This document shows positions 35,128 to 44,351 of a stretch of DNA of 58,859 nucleotides, one piece after another. Source of the DNA: Bacillus sp. sid0103 (GTDB taxonomy: Bacteria; Bacillota; Bacilli; Bacillales_B; DSM-18226); assembly GCF_019219025.1 (NCBI RefSeq), contig NZ_JAHUWN010000037.1:1-58859 (forward strand), read 5' to 3'. Numbering within the stretch: the first letter of the stretch is position 1; each line of letters opens with the position of its first letter. The position numbers and the translations under genes were made by a program. The notes under the pieces are model-generated. The model ran no database searches. It saw only the letters and a list, made by a program, of their open reading frames with translations, and was not told the DNA's origin.

Positions 35128-35275
35128 ATGCTTCGTACAAATTCATTTAATTCTTTTGTTACAAGTTCAGCGACAGGTTCATCAACGGAAATACCCTCAT
35201 AAAAATAAAGCTTTAAAGCAGGTGCGGTCAAGAGTTTCTGTCGGATGATATCCCACATCTTGCAGAAGAAAAGGA
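35128..35275 (-). pseudogene. Fused remnants of mhqD and ring-cleaving dioxygenase genes
   Basis: At 35131-35160 a stretch matches mhqD around 25317-25346 (CTCATTTAATTCTTTTGTT-like). Immediately after, 35160-35275 matches the dioxygenase copy 1 C-terminal region (25674-25830), e.g. CAGGTTCATCAAC and TTTCTGTCGGATGATA. Both are short and internally deleted. This is the collapsed mhqD-dioxygenase pair of the second cluster. Confidence 0.72.
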
Positions 35276-35286
35276 TTTACAAGAAG

Positions 35287-35904
35287 CTATTTTGGTCTTT
35301 CTATTTCAAAAATCTCTCCAATTTTTGCATAATTATTACCAGCTAATCGGCTTACAGCAGCTAAGCCCCTAGGGTTTATTCTTCCCTTTTCATAAATTTC
35401 ATTATCAATATGAAATTGAACCACTTTTCCGATAATTAGATCACAGCCAGGTGATTCCAATCCTCCTAATTCTAAGGAGTGTTCTAAAACACATTCCATT
35501 CGGATTTTTGCTTCCTCTACTCCTGGAACAGAAATCTTTATGCTTTCAATGGGAGTTAAATTTGCTAACTCAATCTCACTCTGATCTGGAGGCAGGATTG
35601 CCGCTGTTTTATTTACTTTTTTAACATTTTGTTCATCCACAATATGGACAACAAATTAATTGGCCTCGATGATGTTTCTCGCTGTATCCTTCTGTCTTCC
35701 TTCTGGCCGTTGAATCGCTAATGATATCATTGGCGGATTAGCTGTAACAATATTAAAATAACTGAATGGTGCACCATTCAAAATACCACCTTTCGAAATC
35801 GTTGTGACGAAAGCGATCGGTCTAGGTATAATGCTTCCTATTAAAAATTTATAATTTTCTCTTTCGGTATTTGCGGCTGGGTCTATGGAAAGCATAGCAA
35901 TCAT
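35287..35904 (-). pseudogene. Flavin reductase (FMN-binding split barrel), one nonsense mutation
   Basis: The frame is intact apart from a TAA at 35656-35658 in place of a probable GAA: ...KDTARNIIEAN-stop-FVVHIVDEQNVKKVNKT. The N-terminal part has FLIGSIIPRPIAFVTTISK and GAPFSYFNIVTANPPMIS; the C-terminal part has RMECVLEHSLELGG and VQFHIDNEIYEKGRINP. Intact homologues reduce flavin or bind FMN to support oxygenases. Only a 5' trace remains in the first cluster (26551-26600), so this is the fuller copy. Confidence 0.85.
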
Positions 35905-35917
35905 TCCTTTTCGTGAA

Positions 35918-36496
35918 TTAGTTTAATTCTCTCACTTCAAACGGAAACAATGCGCGCTCAATTTGTCCTCTATGAGGTTCATATTGTGAAGGCAACATCA
36001 ATTTTTCTCCCATTGTTGCGTGTGTTTCATCATGAGCGAATCCTGGTGGATCCGTTGCAATTTCAAATAGAATTTCTCCATGTTCTCTAAAGTAAATCGC
36101 ATTAAAGTAGTTTCTGTCCCTTACCGGGGTTACTCCATATCCATTTCTCTCTCCAAATCTCTTCCAATCCATTTGATCCTGGTCATCTTTAGCCCGCCAT
36201 GCAATGTGGTGTACGGTTCCTACACCCATTTGACCGCGTCCAATAGGGGTTAATTTTAGGTCAATAATATTTCCGATATCTGCAGAAGAACGATACCGAG
36301 CGAAATCTCCTTCTTTTCCGATAAATTCAAGTCCCATTACTTTTTCTAACAATTCCCCGGTTTTGTTAGGTTGTGCAGATAAAAGAGTTGCGCCGCCGAA
36401 CCCTTTGATAGCAACTTCAGGAGTTACCCCTCCGAAAGTCCATGTATTGAGTTCCCCTTCTTCTCTTTCCACAATTTCTAAGTGAAGTCCATGAAC
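35918..36496 (-). pseudogene. 5'-truncated ring-cleaving dioxygenase (copy 3)
   Basis: From GLHLEIVEREEGELNTWTFG to FEVRELN it is almost identical to the dioxygenase at 26615, but the first VOC module (about 120 residues, including the first metal-binding His) is missing; similarity stops at about 36496. The GTG at 36472 cannot produce a functional enzyme. Confidence 0.88.
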
Positions 36497-36852
36497 ACCC
36501 CTGCATCCAAAGGAGTTGTAAATTGCTTTATCACTTCTTCCTTTCTCATCTGAAAGTCACCTTCCTTTATCTATTCAGGTTATGTATTATTCCATTTTGC
36601 TATTTAGCTTGTCCTAATGGGACTATTACTACTACATCATCTACGTTTTATTTTTGGTAACGAGGAGAATTAAGAGAACGCGGACTTGCAACCTTATGTT
36701 AGGCACAGTTAGCTAATAGGTACCGGTTAAGATTAACTCGATATTCCTTTTATCCAGTCAATTTTTGTATCGGACTGAAAATAAATTTCACACACTTTAG
36801 CTAATGCACTTTTAATCGGAACGTAATTAAGCCCTATCTTAATATTCAATCA
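36497..36852. other. Intergenic, no gene recognised
   Basis: A minus-strand ATG at about 36550 with AGGAAGGTGAC upstream opens a 23-codon frame (RKEEVIKQFTTPLDAGVF) fused to the truncated dioxygenase; it may be the start of another deleted gene. Nothing else is supportable. Confidence 0.35.
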
Positions 36853-36885
36853 AAAAAATAAGAGTCAACAATTTTGTTGACTCTT
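36853..36885 (-). terminator. Terminator of the azoreductase relic
   Basis: AAGAGTCAACAA and TTGTTGACTCTT form a near-perfect stem followed by ATTTTTTT on the minus strand. Confidence 0.8.
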
Positions 36886-36920
36886 AAATAAATTTGCTAT
36901 GCTAATAATTTTCCAATCAA

Positions 36921-37142
36921 TTAAAAATTATGAGCCAAATCTTTTGCTCTTGCAATTGCATTTTCTTTAATTTCTTGTGCTTTATCTGGCATTGCGTTAT
37001 GTCCTTCTACAAATAAACCTTCAAAAGAAGGAACTCCGAAGAATTGCATCATGACATTTAGATAACGATGTCCCATTTCCATTTGAGCTGCAGGACCTTC
37101 TGAATAAAAACCGCCATGAGCTTGAATATGTAGCGCTTTTAG
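36921..37142 (-). pseudogene. C-terminal relic of an FMN-dependent azoreductase gene
   Basis: Minus-strand frame ending at 36921 reads [40 protein letters not shown] and [20 protein letters not shown]. It matches the last 70 residues of AzoR, including the intact gene at 38542 ([29 protein letters not shown]). The N-terminal two thirds are absent. Confidence 0.85.
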
Positions 37143-37310
37143 ATAATTTTAATTCGAAATAATAATATAATTTAGAAGTTAATTCAACAATATTGTTTAT
37201 GTTTAAAAAGAATTTTTTCATATCATACTATTGCTTGTTGGCAGATTATGATAATTATGACTCTAAAATTACATATTGATTTTATGACCCATTTCAACTA
37301 CAATATAAAT

Positions 37311-37334
37311 GTAACCAAGTTACTTTTTATACAC
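37311..37334. promoter_or_regulatory. DUF24-type operator candidate before the hypothetical gene
   Basis: GTAACCAAGTTAC (perfect dyad, 37311-37323) overlaps GTTACTTTTTATACAC (37319-37334), which resembles the site at 10767-10786. It is about 30 bases upstream of the likely -10 (TATAAT, 37363-37368). Confidence 0.45.
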
Positions 37335-37393
37335 ATGTTATTTTTAGTTATTTGCTATGTTATATAATAAAGATAAAAAGTGAGGTAATTAAA

Positions 37394-37888
37394 GTGAACT
37401 TATTAGAATCCAAAGTTATCCAAACTAAGTCAGAAAAAGAAATATACATTGATCAAAATACAAACATTGAAATAAGCAGTATCCAATATCCTGATAAAAC
37501 CTATCCTTATTATGAAATTATGGTTGGCTTAGAATTAATTCGGATAAGGGCTAATGAATATTATGGAACTAAAAAAGCATACTTTGGTATACGAATTACT
37601 GAGGATTTACAATCAATGATCATATTTGGACCCGATCAACAAAGTATTTTTGCCTCTAAAAATGATGAGGAAAAGGATGCTGCAAAAGAATTAATTAATT
37701 ATTTATTAATTGAATCGCTTAACTTTAAACAGTTAGTTATGACAATGATCCGTAATCTCAAAACGGAAAATGGAATTTTTGAAAAAGAAATAAGTAAATT
37801 AAAAGAAAAAGAAGCAATACTAGAAAAATTATTAAAAGTCACTTATGAAGATGTTAAATTTGCAATACAAAGGAAAATAATAGCTTGA
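37394..37888 (+). CDS. Hypothetical protein
   Basis: About 164 residues from a GTG at 37394 preceded by TGAGGTAATTAAA; the longer start at 37352 overlaps the probable promoter. Soluble, highly charged, without Cys. The N-terminal half looks like a small beta-rich domain (YPYYEIMVGLELIRIRANEY) and the last 60 residues a coiled coil (IRNLKTENGIFEKEISKLKE). I do not recognise the family. The upstream palindromic site suggests control by a YodB-like regulator. Confidence 0.7.
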   Translation: MNLLESKVIQTKSEKEIYIDQNTNIEISSIQYPDKTYPYYEIMVGLELIRIRANEYYGTKKAYFGIRITEDLQSMIIFGPDQQSIFASKNDEEKDAAKELINYLLIESLNFKQLVMTMIRNLKTENGIFEKEISKLKEKEAILEKLLKVTYEDVKFAIQRKIIA

Positions 37889-38082
37889 GTTATATCATTT
37901 ATTATTTAATATAGATTCGTTTGGGGAAAAGCTAAAATAATAAAAGTGCTTTTCCCCATTGATTATTCCTCTTAACTTCATTATAAATTTCTTTAGATTT
38001 TCCTCACCTTCTATACTAAAATCTTTGATTTTATGTAAACTTCCCTTATTAACATTACAAAAATTTGATTAATAACCTTTTT

Positions 38083-38102
38083 AACCAACCTTAATTGGTT
38101 AC
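38083..38102. promoter_or_regulatory. Inverted repeat before the second YodB-like gene
   Basis: TAACCAA-CCTTAA-TTGGTTA, 7-bp arms, 55 bases upstream of the GTG start at 38158; a candidate autoregulatory operator. Confidence 0.5.
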
Positions 38103-38157
38103 AATAAGTTCATAAGAAATAAAATATGTGTATTCATTAAGGAGGGTAAAATATTTA

Positions 38158-38481
38158 GTGGAAGAACAGGAAAACCTTCAACCAGAGGTTGAAAAATCCT
38201 TTGAATTAATAGGAAAAAGATGGACAGGGTTAATTATATATGTATTATCAAGCGGCCCAAAGCGATTTAGTGAAATTCACTCCATTATACCTGACTTAAG
38301 TAAACGAGTGTTGACAGAAAGAATGAAAGAATTAGAAGAGCATGGAATTGTATTACGTCATGTTATACCTGAACGCCCTGTAAGAACAGAGTATTTATTA
38401 ACAAAAAAAGGACACGAGTTAGGGAAAATTCTTGGCCCTATTAGTCAGTGGGCAACGAACTGGATGAAAGAAAATAACTAA
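38158..38481 (+). CDS. HxlR/DUF24-family regulator, cysteine-free YodB paralogue
   Basis: About 107 residues from a GTG at 38158 following AAGGAGGG; the ATG at 38128 would read through the ribosome binding site. The winged helix is very close to the regulator at 10812 (LIGKRWTGLIIYVLSSGPKR, FSEIHSIIPDLSKRVLTERM, RPVRTEYLLTKKGHELG). At the position of the YodB sensing Cys it has LQPEVEKSF, and there is no Cys anywhere. It therefore cannot sense electrophiles by the known thiol mechanism. It lies 60 bases upstream of azoR and probably controls it. Confidence 0.87.
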   Translation: MEEQENLQPEVEKSFELIGKRWTGLIIYVLSSGPKRFSEIHSIIPDLSKRVLTERMKELEEHGIVLRHVIPERPVRTEYLLTKKGHELGKILGPISQWATNWMKENN

Positions 38482-38541
38482 TAAGATTTCATAAGGTTAT
38501 TTACTCACATAACGATTACCGGTTAATTTAGGAAAGGCAGG

Positions 38542-39186
38542 ATGAGATTTTTGGCAAATGTTCTTTATATTACAGCACATCCTCTTGACCCCGAACGGTC
38601 ATTTAGCTTAACAGTTGGAAACGCATTTATCGATTCTTATAAGGAGTTTCATCCTCAGGATGAAATTGTCCACCTTGATTTATATAAAGCTGACATCCCC
38701 TATCTTGATACAGATGTATTTAATGGCTGGGAAAAACTTCAGACAGGTAAATCATTTGAGCAATTATCATCCATGGAAAGGTCTAAGGTTGGACGATTAG
38801 CCGAACTCGGTGGACAATTCATATTATCAGATAAATATGTATTTGTTACCCCAATGTGGAATTTTTCTGTCCCAGCCATCATGAAGACCTATCTTGATGC
38901 TGTAGCAGTATCAGGTAAAACTTTTAAATATTCCAAACAAGGATCTATGGGCCTATTAATTGGAAAGAAGGCTATACATATTCAAGCTCGGGGAGATATA
39001 TATTCTGAGGGGCTGGAAGCGGAATTGGAAATGGGGCATCGATATCTTGAAGTCATGATGAATTTTTTTGGAGTGCAAAACTTGGAAAAAATTATCATAG
39101 AAGGACACCTTCGATTTCCAGAAAGAGCGCAAGAAATCAAAGATAAAGCCATTATTACCGCAAAGGAAGCAGCACATATTTTTTAG
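38542..39186 (+). CDS. azoR: FMN-dependent NADH-azoreductase
   Basis: About 214 residues (a TTG at 38551 is an alternative start giving [11 protein letters not shown]). Flavodoxin-like quinone reductase: [55 protein letters not shown]. AzoR enzymes reduce quinones and azo compounds by two electrons and are classic YodB/MhqR targets. It follows the cysteine-free YodB paralogue; a GGTTATTTACTCACATAACG stretch (38495-38514) between them may be an operator. A C-terminal relic of another azoR lies at 36921 on the opposite strand. Confidence 0.92.
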   Translation: MRFLANVLYITAHPLDPERSFSLTVGNAFIDSYKEFHPQDEIVHLDLYKADIPYLDTDVFNGWEKLQTGKSFEQLSSMERSKVGRLAELGGQFILSDKYVFVTPMWNFSVPAIMKTYLDAVAVSGKTFKYSKQGSMGLLIGKKAIHIQARGDIYSEGLEAELEMGHRYLEVMMNFFGVQNLEKIIIEGHLRFPERAQEIKDKAIITAKEAAHIF

Positions 39187-39257
39187 TGCTCTTTAATGAA
39201 ATCACACCCTTAACTTGACTGATAAAACAGTAAGATAAGGGTGTTTGTTTGATGAAA

Positions 39258-40595
39258 TTATTTAGAAATCCGTTTTAACAATTTCTCTTTTTCTGCTTCA
39301 TATCCCGGTTTGCCAAGCAGTGCAAACATATTCTTTTTATATGCTTCCACTCCTGGTTGATCAAATGGGTTTACTCCCATTAATAAACCACTAATTCCAC
39401 ATGCTTTTTCGAAGAAGTAAACCATTTCTCCAAAAGTAAATTCGTTTAATTCATCCAGCTCGACAGAAAAGTTTGGCACTCCTCCATCTACATGAGCCAA
39501 TACGGTTCCTTGGGAAGCATTTTTGTTGACATAGTCCATTGTTTTTCCGGTTAGATAATTCAATCCATCGAGGTTAGATTCCTCTTCTTCAATGGTTATA
39601 TCGATTTTAGTCCTATGAACCGACAGAACTGTTTCAATTAAATCGCGACGACCTTCCTGCACATATTGCCCCATAGAATGAAGATCCGTTGTAAAATCGA
39701 CAGAAGCAGGATAGAGCCCTTTTTGATCCTTCCCTTCACTTTCTCCGAAGAGCTGCTTCCACCATTCAGACACAAAATGAAGGGATGGTTCAAAGTTTAC
39801 AAGAAGTTCGATGGATTTTCCCTTCCGATATAGTGCATTTCTCACAGCCGCGTATTGATAGCTTTGGTTTGTAGCCAAGTCCGGATTATTATACTTGTCT
39901 GCAGCAGCAGCCGCCCCTTCCATCATTTTGTCAATATTGAGACCGGACACAGCTATAGGTAGTAGACCCACTGCGGTTAATACTGAGTATCTTCCCCCTA
40001 CATCATCAGGAATGACAAAAGATTCATATCCCTCTCCATCAGCAAGCGTTTTTAAAGCCCCTTTTGAGCGATCGGTTGTTGCATAAATCCGTTTTCGAGC
40101 CTCTTCTTTCCCATACTTTTTCTCCATATAGTCTCGGAAGATGCGGAAAGCAATCGCTGGCTCTGTTGTAGTTCCTGATTTGGAGATCACATTTACGGAA
40201 ATATCTTTGTCTTTTATTACATCAAGCAAATGGGAAATATACGTAGCACTAATATTTTGACCGGCAAAATAAATTTGTGTCGTGTTGCCCATTTGGTTAT
40301 GGAAGGTATGGGAAAGGGCTTCAATTGCTGCTCTTGCCCCAAGATAAGAACCGCCAATTCCGATAACGATTAATGCATCAGAATTACTGCGAATTCTCTC
40401 TGCTGCTGTTTTAATTCTTGCAAATTCTTCTTTATCATAGTCATTCGGCAGATTGACCCAGCCTAGAAAATCAGAACCGGGGCCTTTCTTCTCGTGAAGC
40501 ATATGATGGGCGGTTTTTACAAATTCGCTAAGGTTGTCGACTTCATTCTGCTGCATAAATGAGAGTGCGTTGGTATAATCAAAAGAAATCGTCAT
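39258..40595 (-). CDS. pgi: Glucose-6-phosphate isomerase
   Basis: About 445 residues from [20 protein letters not shown], chosen because AGGGAGAAAAATAAA precedes the ATG at 40595. Motifs: [39 protein letters not shown] and the [16 protein letters not shown] tail. It interconverts glucose 6-phosphate and fructose 6-phosphate, closing the cycle from tkt/tal products back to zwf. Last gene of the pentose phosphate operon. Confidence 0.95.
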   Translation of the reverse strand: MTISFDYTNALSFMQQNEVDNLSEFVKTAHHMLHEKKGPGSDFLGWVNLPNDYDKEEFARIKTAAERIRSNSDALIVIGIGGSYLGARAAIEALSHTFHNQMGNTTQIYFAGQNISATYISHLLDVIKDKDISVNVISKSGTTTEPAIAFRIFRDYMEKKYGKEEARKRIYATTDRSKGALKTLADGEGYESFVIPDDVGGRYSVLTAVGLLPIAVSGLNIDKMMEGAAAAADKYNNPDLATNQSYQYAAVRNALYRKGKSIELLVNFEPSLHFVSEWWKQLFGESEGKDQKGLYPASVDFTTDLHSMGQYVQEGRRDLIETVLSVHRTKIDITIEEEESNLDGLNYLTGKTMDYVNKNASQGTVLAHVDGGVPNFSVELDELNEFTFGEMVYFFEKACGISGLLMGVNPFDQPGVEAYKKNMFALLGKPGYEAEKEKLLKRISK

Positions 40596-40628
40596 TTTAT
40601 TTTTCTCCCTTATCTTAAATGTCATTTT

Positions 40629-40677
40629 AAGAGCGTTAGAAAATTCATCATGTATTTTTGAAAATTTCTAACGCTCT
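40629..40677. other. Long inverted repeat between tal and pgi
   Basis: GAGCGTTAGAAAATT pairs with AATTTCTAACGCTC around about 18 bases. No T run follows in the operon direction, so it is more likely an mRNA processing or stability structure than a terminator. Confidence 0.55.
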
Positions 40678-40693
40678 CTGGGCTCACTAATTT

Positions 40694-41356
40694 TTATAGT
40701 GCATTTTTCCAGTCAGCTGCAAATTTTTCAATTCCTTGATCTGTCAATGGGTGTTTAGACAATTGCTCAATTACGTTGAATGGTATCGTTGAAATATGTG
40801 CTCCAGCCAATGCCACACGGGTTACATGGTCCGGGTGGCGGACAGAAGCTGCGATAATTTGTGAACCTAAATTTTGCACACGGAACAATTCTGCAATCCG
40901 TGTTACGAGTTGTACACCATCTTCACTAATATCATCCAACCGGCCCAAGAATGGTGAAACATAGGTTGCTCCTGCGCGTGCCGCCAAAAGTGCCTGGTTT
41001 ACGCTGAATATAAGGGTAACATTCGTTTTTACACCTTTTTTTGTAAGATATCTGCATGCTTCCAATCCATCTAATGTCATTGGAAGTTTTATTGTAATAT
41101 TTTTATCCCCGCCATTAATTTTAAGGAGTTCATTTGCCTCTGCGATCATTTGTTCAGCTGTTAAAGCGTTGGGAGTCACTTCGGCAGATACGGATTCCAC
41201 TTCAGGTACGGCATTTAAGATTTCTGCAATCCGGTCTTCAAATTTTACGCCTTCTTTTGCCACTAGTGATGGGTTAGTCGTAACACCGGATAGAACTCCG
41301 ATTTTGTACGCTTTTTTGATATCGTCTAAATTTGCAGTATCAATAAAAAATTTCAT
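40694..41356 (-). CDS. tal: Transaldolase (small TalC/fructose-6-phosphate aldolase-like type)
   Basis: 220 residues: [36 protein letters not shown], the Schiff-base Lys in [16 protein letters not shown], and [20 protein letters not shown]. This short decameric type acts as transaldolase in Bacillus. Fifth gene of the operon. Confidence 0.93.
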   Translation of the reverse strand: MKFFIDTANLDDIKKAYKIGVLSGVTTNPSLVAKEGVKFEDRIAEILNAVPEVESVSAEVTPNALTAEQMIAEANELLKINGGDKNITIKLPMTLDGLEACRYLTKKGVKTNVTLIFSVNQALLAARAGATYVSPFLGRLDDISEDGVQLVTRIAELFRVQNLGSQIIAASVRHPDHVTRVALAGAHISTIPFNVIEQLSKHPLTDQGIEKFAADWKNAL

Positions 41357-41393
41357 GATGTTTTTTCCTCCAATTTAAATGAATAAAGTTTCC

Positions 41394-42290
41394 TTATTTA
41401 TTTTTTTCAACTGCATGTCCGCCAAATTCATTTCTTAATGCAGCTACGACCTTTCCTGTAAAGGTATCATTTTCTTGTGACCGATATCGCATCAATAGAG
41501 ACATAGCAATGACTGGAATGGCAGCTTGAAGATCCAGGGCAGCTTCGATAGTCCATTTTCCTTCACCGGAAGAATGCATGATTCCTTTAATTTCATCCAA
41601 TTTTGTATCCTTAGAAAAAGCATTTTCTGTCAATTCCATCAGCCAAGAACGAATGACGGAGCCATTATTCCATACTTTTGCTACCTTTTCGTAATCGTAA
41701 TCAAATTCACTTTTTTCAAGCACTTCAAATCCTTCACCAATGGCAGCCATCATTCCATATTCAATTCCATTATGAACCATCTTTAAGAAGTGACCGCTTC
41801 CTGCTTTGCCTGCATATAGGTACCCATTTTCAACTGCTGTGTCCCGGAAGATCGGTTCAACGACTTCCCATGCTTCAGGATCGCCGCCAACCATATAACA
41901 TGCCCCATTACGGGCGCCTTCCATTCCGCCTGAAGTGCCTGCATCCATAAAGCTCATGCCTAATTCTTTCAATTCGTTGTGACGGCGAATTGATTCTTTA
42001 TAATGGGAGTTACCGGCTTCAATGACAATATCCCCTTTTTCTAGGAACGGCCTGATTTCACCAATAACAGAATCAACCACGCCATGTGGAACCATTATCC
42101 AAAGAATTCTTGGTTTTTCTAATGATTGAATAAGTTCCTCATAACTTGATACACCTGCAGCTCCATAACTTTTTATTTCTTCTACAGCTTTAGAATTTAC
42201 ATCGAATGCAACGACATCGTGATGATGATCCATTAAATTTTTTCCTAAATTTAAACCCATTTTACCTAACCCTATTAATCCAACCTTCAT
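41394..42290 (-). CDS. gnd: 6-phosphogluconate dehydrogenase, short form (operon copy)
   Basis: About 298 residues from MKVGLIGLGKMGLNLGKNLM; TTGGAGGAAAA before the ATG at 42290 decides the start. The sequence is very close to the gluconate-locus copy (19478), with GTSGGMEGARNGACYMVGGD and GHFLKMVHNGIEYG. It makes ribulose 5-phosphate and reduced cofactor from 6-phosphogluconate. Placed between tkt and tal in the pentose phosphate operon. Confidence 0.94.
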   Translation of the reverse strand: MKVGLIGLGKMGLNLGKNLMDHHHDVVAFDVNSKAVEEIKSYGAAGVSSYEELIQSLEKPRILWIMVPHGVVDSVIGEIRPFLEKGDIVIEAGNSHYKESIRRHNELKELGMSFMDAGTSGGMEGARNGACYMVGGDPEAWEVVEPIFRDTAVENGYLYAGKAGSGHFLKMVHNGIEYGMMAAIGEGFEVLEKSEFDYDYEKVAKVWNNGSVIRSWLMELTENAFSKDTKLDEIKGIMHSSGEGKWTIEAALDLQAAIPVIAMSLLMRYRSQENDTFTGKVVAALRNEFGGHAVEKNK

Positions 42291-42350
42291 ATTATTTTCC
42301 TCCAATAACGGTAACAATTTTATTGATTATTTTGCACTTTCCATTGCTAC

Positions 42351-44348
42351 TTACGATTGATTTAGAACACTTTTCGTTATTTGAACCACATTTTCAGTAG
42401 TAAATCCAAACTGTTTCATAACTGCATTACCCTCTCCTGATGCACCGAAGGTTTCAATGGATAGTATTTTTCCTTCGAAGCCAACGAAGCGTTCCCATCC
42501 TAGGGAGATTCCCATTTCAATGGCGACGCGTTTAGTAATAGAAGAAGGCAGTACAAATTCTTTATATTCTGAGGATTGTTGGTTGAACAATTCCCAGCTT
42601 GGAATTGCAACGATCCGAACAGATATATTTTCCTTTTCGAGTTCCGTTTTTGCGTTTACAGCCAATGAGACTTCGGAACCTGTAGCCAATAATATTACAT
42701 TTGGTGTCGAAGTTGTTTCAGTCAGTATATAAGCTCCTTTAGAAATATTATCCAGATTCGCTTTTGTTTTGTTATATACCGGCAGGTTTTGGCGGCTTAA
42801 AATCAATGCCACTGGGCCTTCTGTTTGCTGAAGTGCATATGCCCAGGCGCTTGCCGTTTCATTTGCGTCAGACGGTCTTATGACAGTTAATCCAGGTATC
42901 GCGCGTAAGGCTGCCAATTGTTCAATTGGCTCATGCGTAGGACCATCTTCCCCTACGGCAATCGAATCATGTGTAAATACATAGATGACAGGAAGCTTTG
43001 ATAATGCTGCCAAACGGATCGACGGACGAAGATAATCGTTGAATACAAAGAATGTACTTACAAAAGGCTTTAATCCTCCATGATAAGCCATCCCGTTTGC
43101 TGCAGCACCCATCGCATGTTCACGTACACCAAAGTAAACATTGCGAGCACTATAAGACTCAACTGCGTAAATTTGCTCTCCTTTAATTTCGGTCATTGTA
43201 GAATGGGATAGGTCAGCACTGCCGCCAAAAATAGCTGGAACTTTATTTACAAAATGGTTGATTGCTTCCCCGCTGGCAACACGGGTTGACACGGCCTTTC
43301 CTGTATCAAAGGTTAAGATATCTTTCGCATCGATCAGCACTTTTCCATCAATGGCATGGGATAATTGCTCTGCTAATTCTGGATATGCTTGCTTATAAGA
43401 CTGGAATAAGTTATTCCAGCTTTGTTCAGTATCGATTCCCTTACCCTTTAATTGTTCAAAATGTGCTTTGACTTCATCAGGTACATAGAAATCTTCTTCA
43501 TACAGCCAGTTATAGGCCTTTTTTGTTACCTTTCCTTCTTCTGCTCCAAGTGGTGCACCGTGTGCTTTATTTGTTCCGGCAACCTTAGGGCTTCCATAAC
43601 CGATAATCGTTCTGATTTCAATCAGACTAGGTTGACCGGTATTTTGTTTTGCCATTTCGATTGCCTTTGAAATGGCTTCAATGTCATTACCGTCTTCCAC
43701 TCTTAAATAGTTCCAGTGTGCAGATTCCACTCTTTTCTTGATATCTTCAGAAAAGGAAACATTCAATTCCCCATCAAGGGAGATATCATTTGAATCGTAC
43801 AAGACTATCAACTTATCAAGTTTCATATGCCCGGCCATTGACATCGCCTCATAAGAAATACCTTCCATTAGGTCACCGTCGCCGACTAATGCATACGTAT
43901 AGTGATCAATAACAGGGTGCCCTTCTTTATTAAACTTTGCCGCTATATGAGCTTCCGCCATTGCCATCCCTACTGCGTTGGCAATACCTTGGCCTAAAGG
44001 ACCTGTTGTCGCTTCAACACCTGATGTGTGGCCAAATTCAGGATGCCCTGGCGTTCTGCTGTTCAATTTTCTGAAATTCTTTAAATCATCCATTGTGACA
44101 TTATAACCGGACAAATGAAGCAAGCTGTACAATAAACTAGACCCATGTCCGGCAGATAAAACGAATCGGTCACGGTTAAACCATTTTGGATTTTCAGGAT
44201 TGTGATTCAAATGGTTCGCCCATAATGCATATGCCATTGGTGCTGCCCCCATTGGGAGACCTGGGTGCCCGGAATTTGCCGCATTGATGGCATCGATTGA
44301 TAAAGTTCGAATTGCTGTAACTGCTAAGTTCTCAATATTTTGTGACAT
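42351..44348 (-). CDS. tkt: Transketolase
   Basis: 665 residues, full length. N-terminal [20 protein letters not shown] and [17 protein letters not shown]; thiamine diphosphate motif [40 protein letters not shown] in the Pyr domain; C-terminal [16 protein letters not shown]. It transfers two-carbon units between pentose phosphates. Its ATG is three bases after the zwf stop, so the two are translationally coupled. Confidence 0.96.
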   Translation of the reverse strand: MSQNIENLAVTAIRTLSIDAINAANSGHPGLPMGAAPMAYALWANHLNHNPENPKWFNRDRFVLSAGHGSSLLYSLLHLSGYNVTMDDLKNFRKLNSRTPGHPEFGHTSGVEATTGPLGQGIANAVGMAMAEAHIAAKFNKEGHPVIDHYTYALVGDGDLMEGISYEAMSMAGHMKLDKLIVLYDSNDISLDGELNVSFSEDIKKRVESAHWNYLRVEDGNDIEAISKAIEMAKQNTGQPSLIEIRTIIGYGSPKVAGTNKAHGAPLGAEEGKVTKKAYNWLYEEDFYVPDEVKAHFEQLKGKGIDTEQSWNNLFQSYKQAYPELAEQLSHAIDGKVLIDAKDILTFDTGKAVSTRVASGEAINHFVNKVPAIFGGSADLSHSTMTEIKGEQIYAVESYSARNVYFGVREHAMGAAANGMAYHGGLKPFVSTFFVFNDYLRPSIRLAALSKLPVIYVFTHDSIAVGEDGPTHEPIEQLAALRAIPGLTVIRPSDANETASAWAYALQQTEGPVALILSRQNLPVYNKTKANLDNISKGAYILTETTSTPNVILLATGSEVSLAVNAKTELEKENISVRIVAIPSWELFNQQSSEYKEFVLPSSITKRVAIEMGISLGWERFVGFEGKILSIETFGASGEGNAVMKQFGFTTENVVQITKSVLNQS

Positions 44349-44351
44349 GGT

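Noticed and set aside
42206..43670. Plus-strand ORFs opposite tkt and gnd.
   Set aside because: Antisense shadows without ribosome binding sites or recognisable domains.
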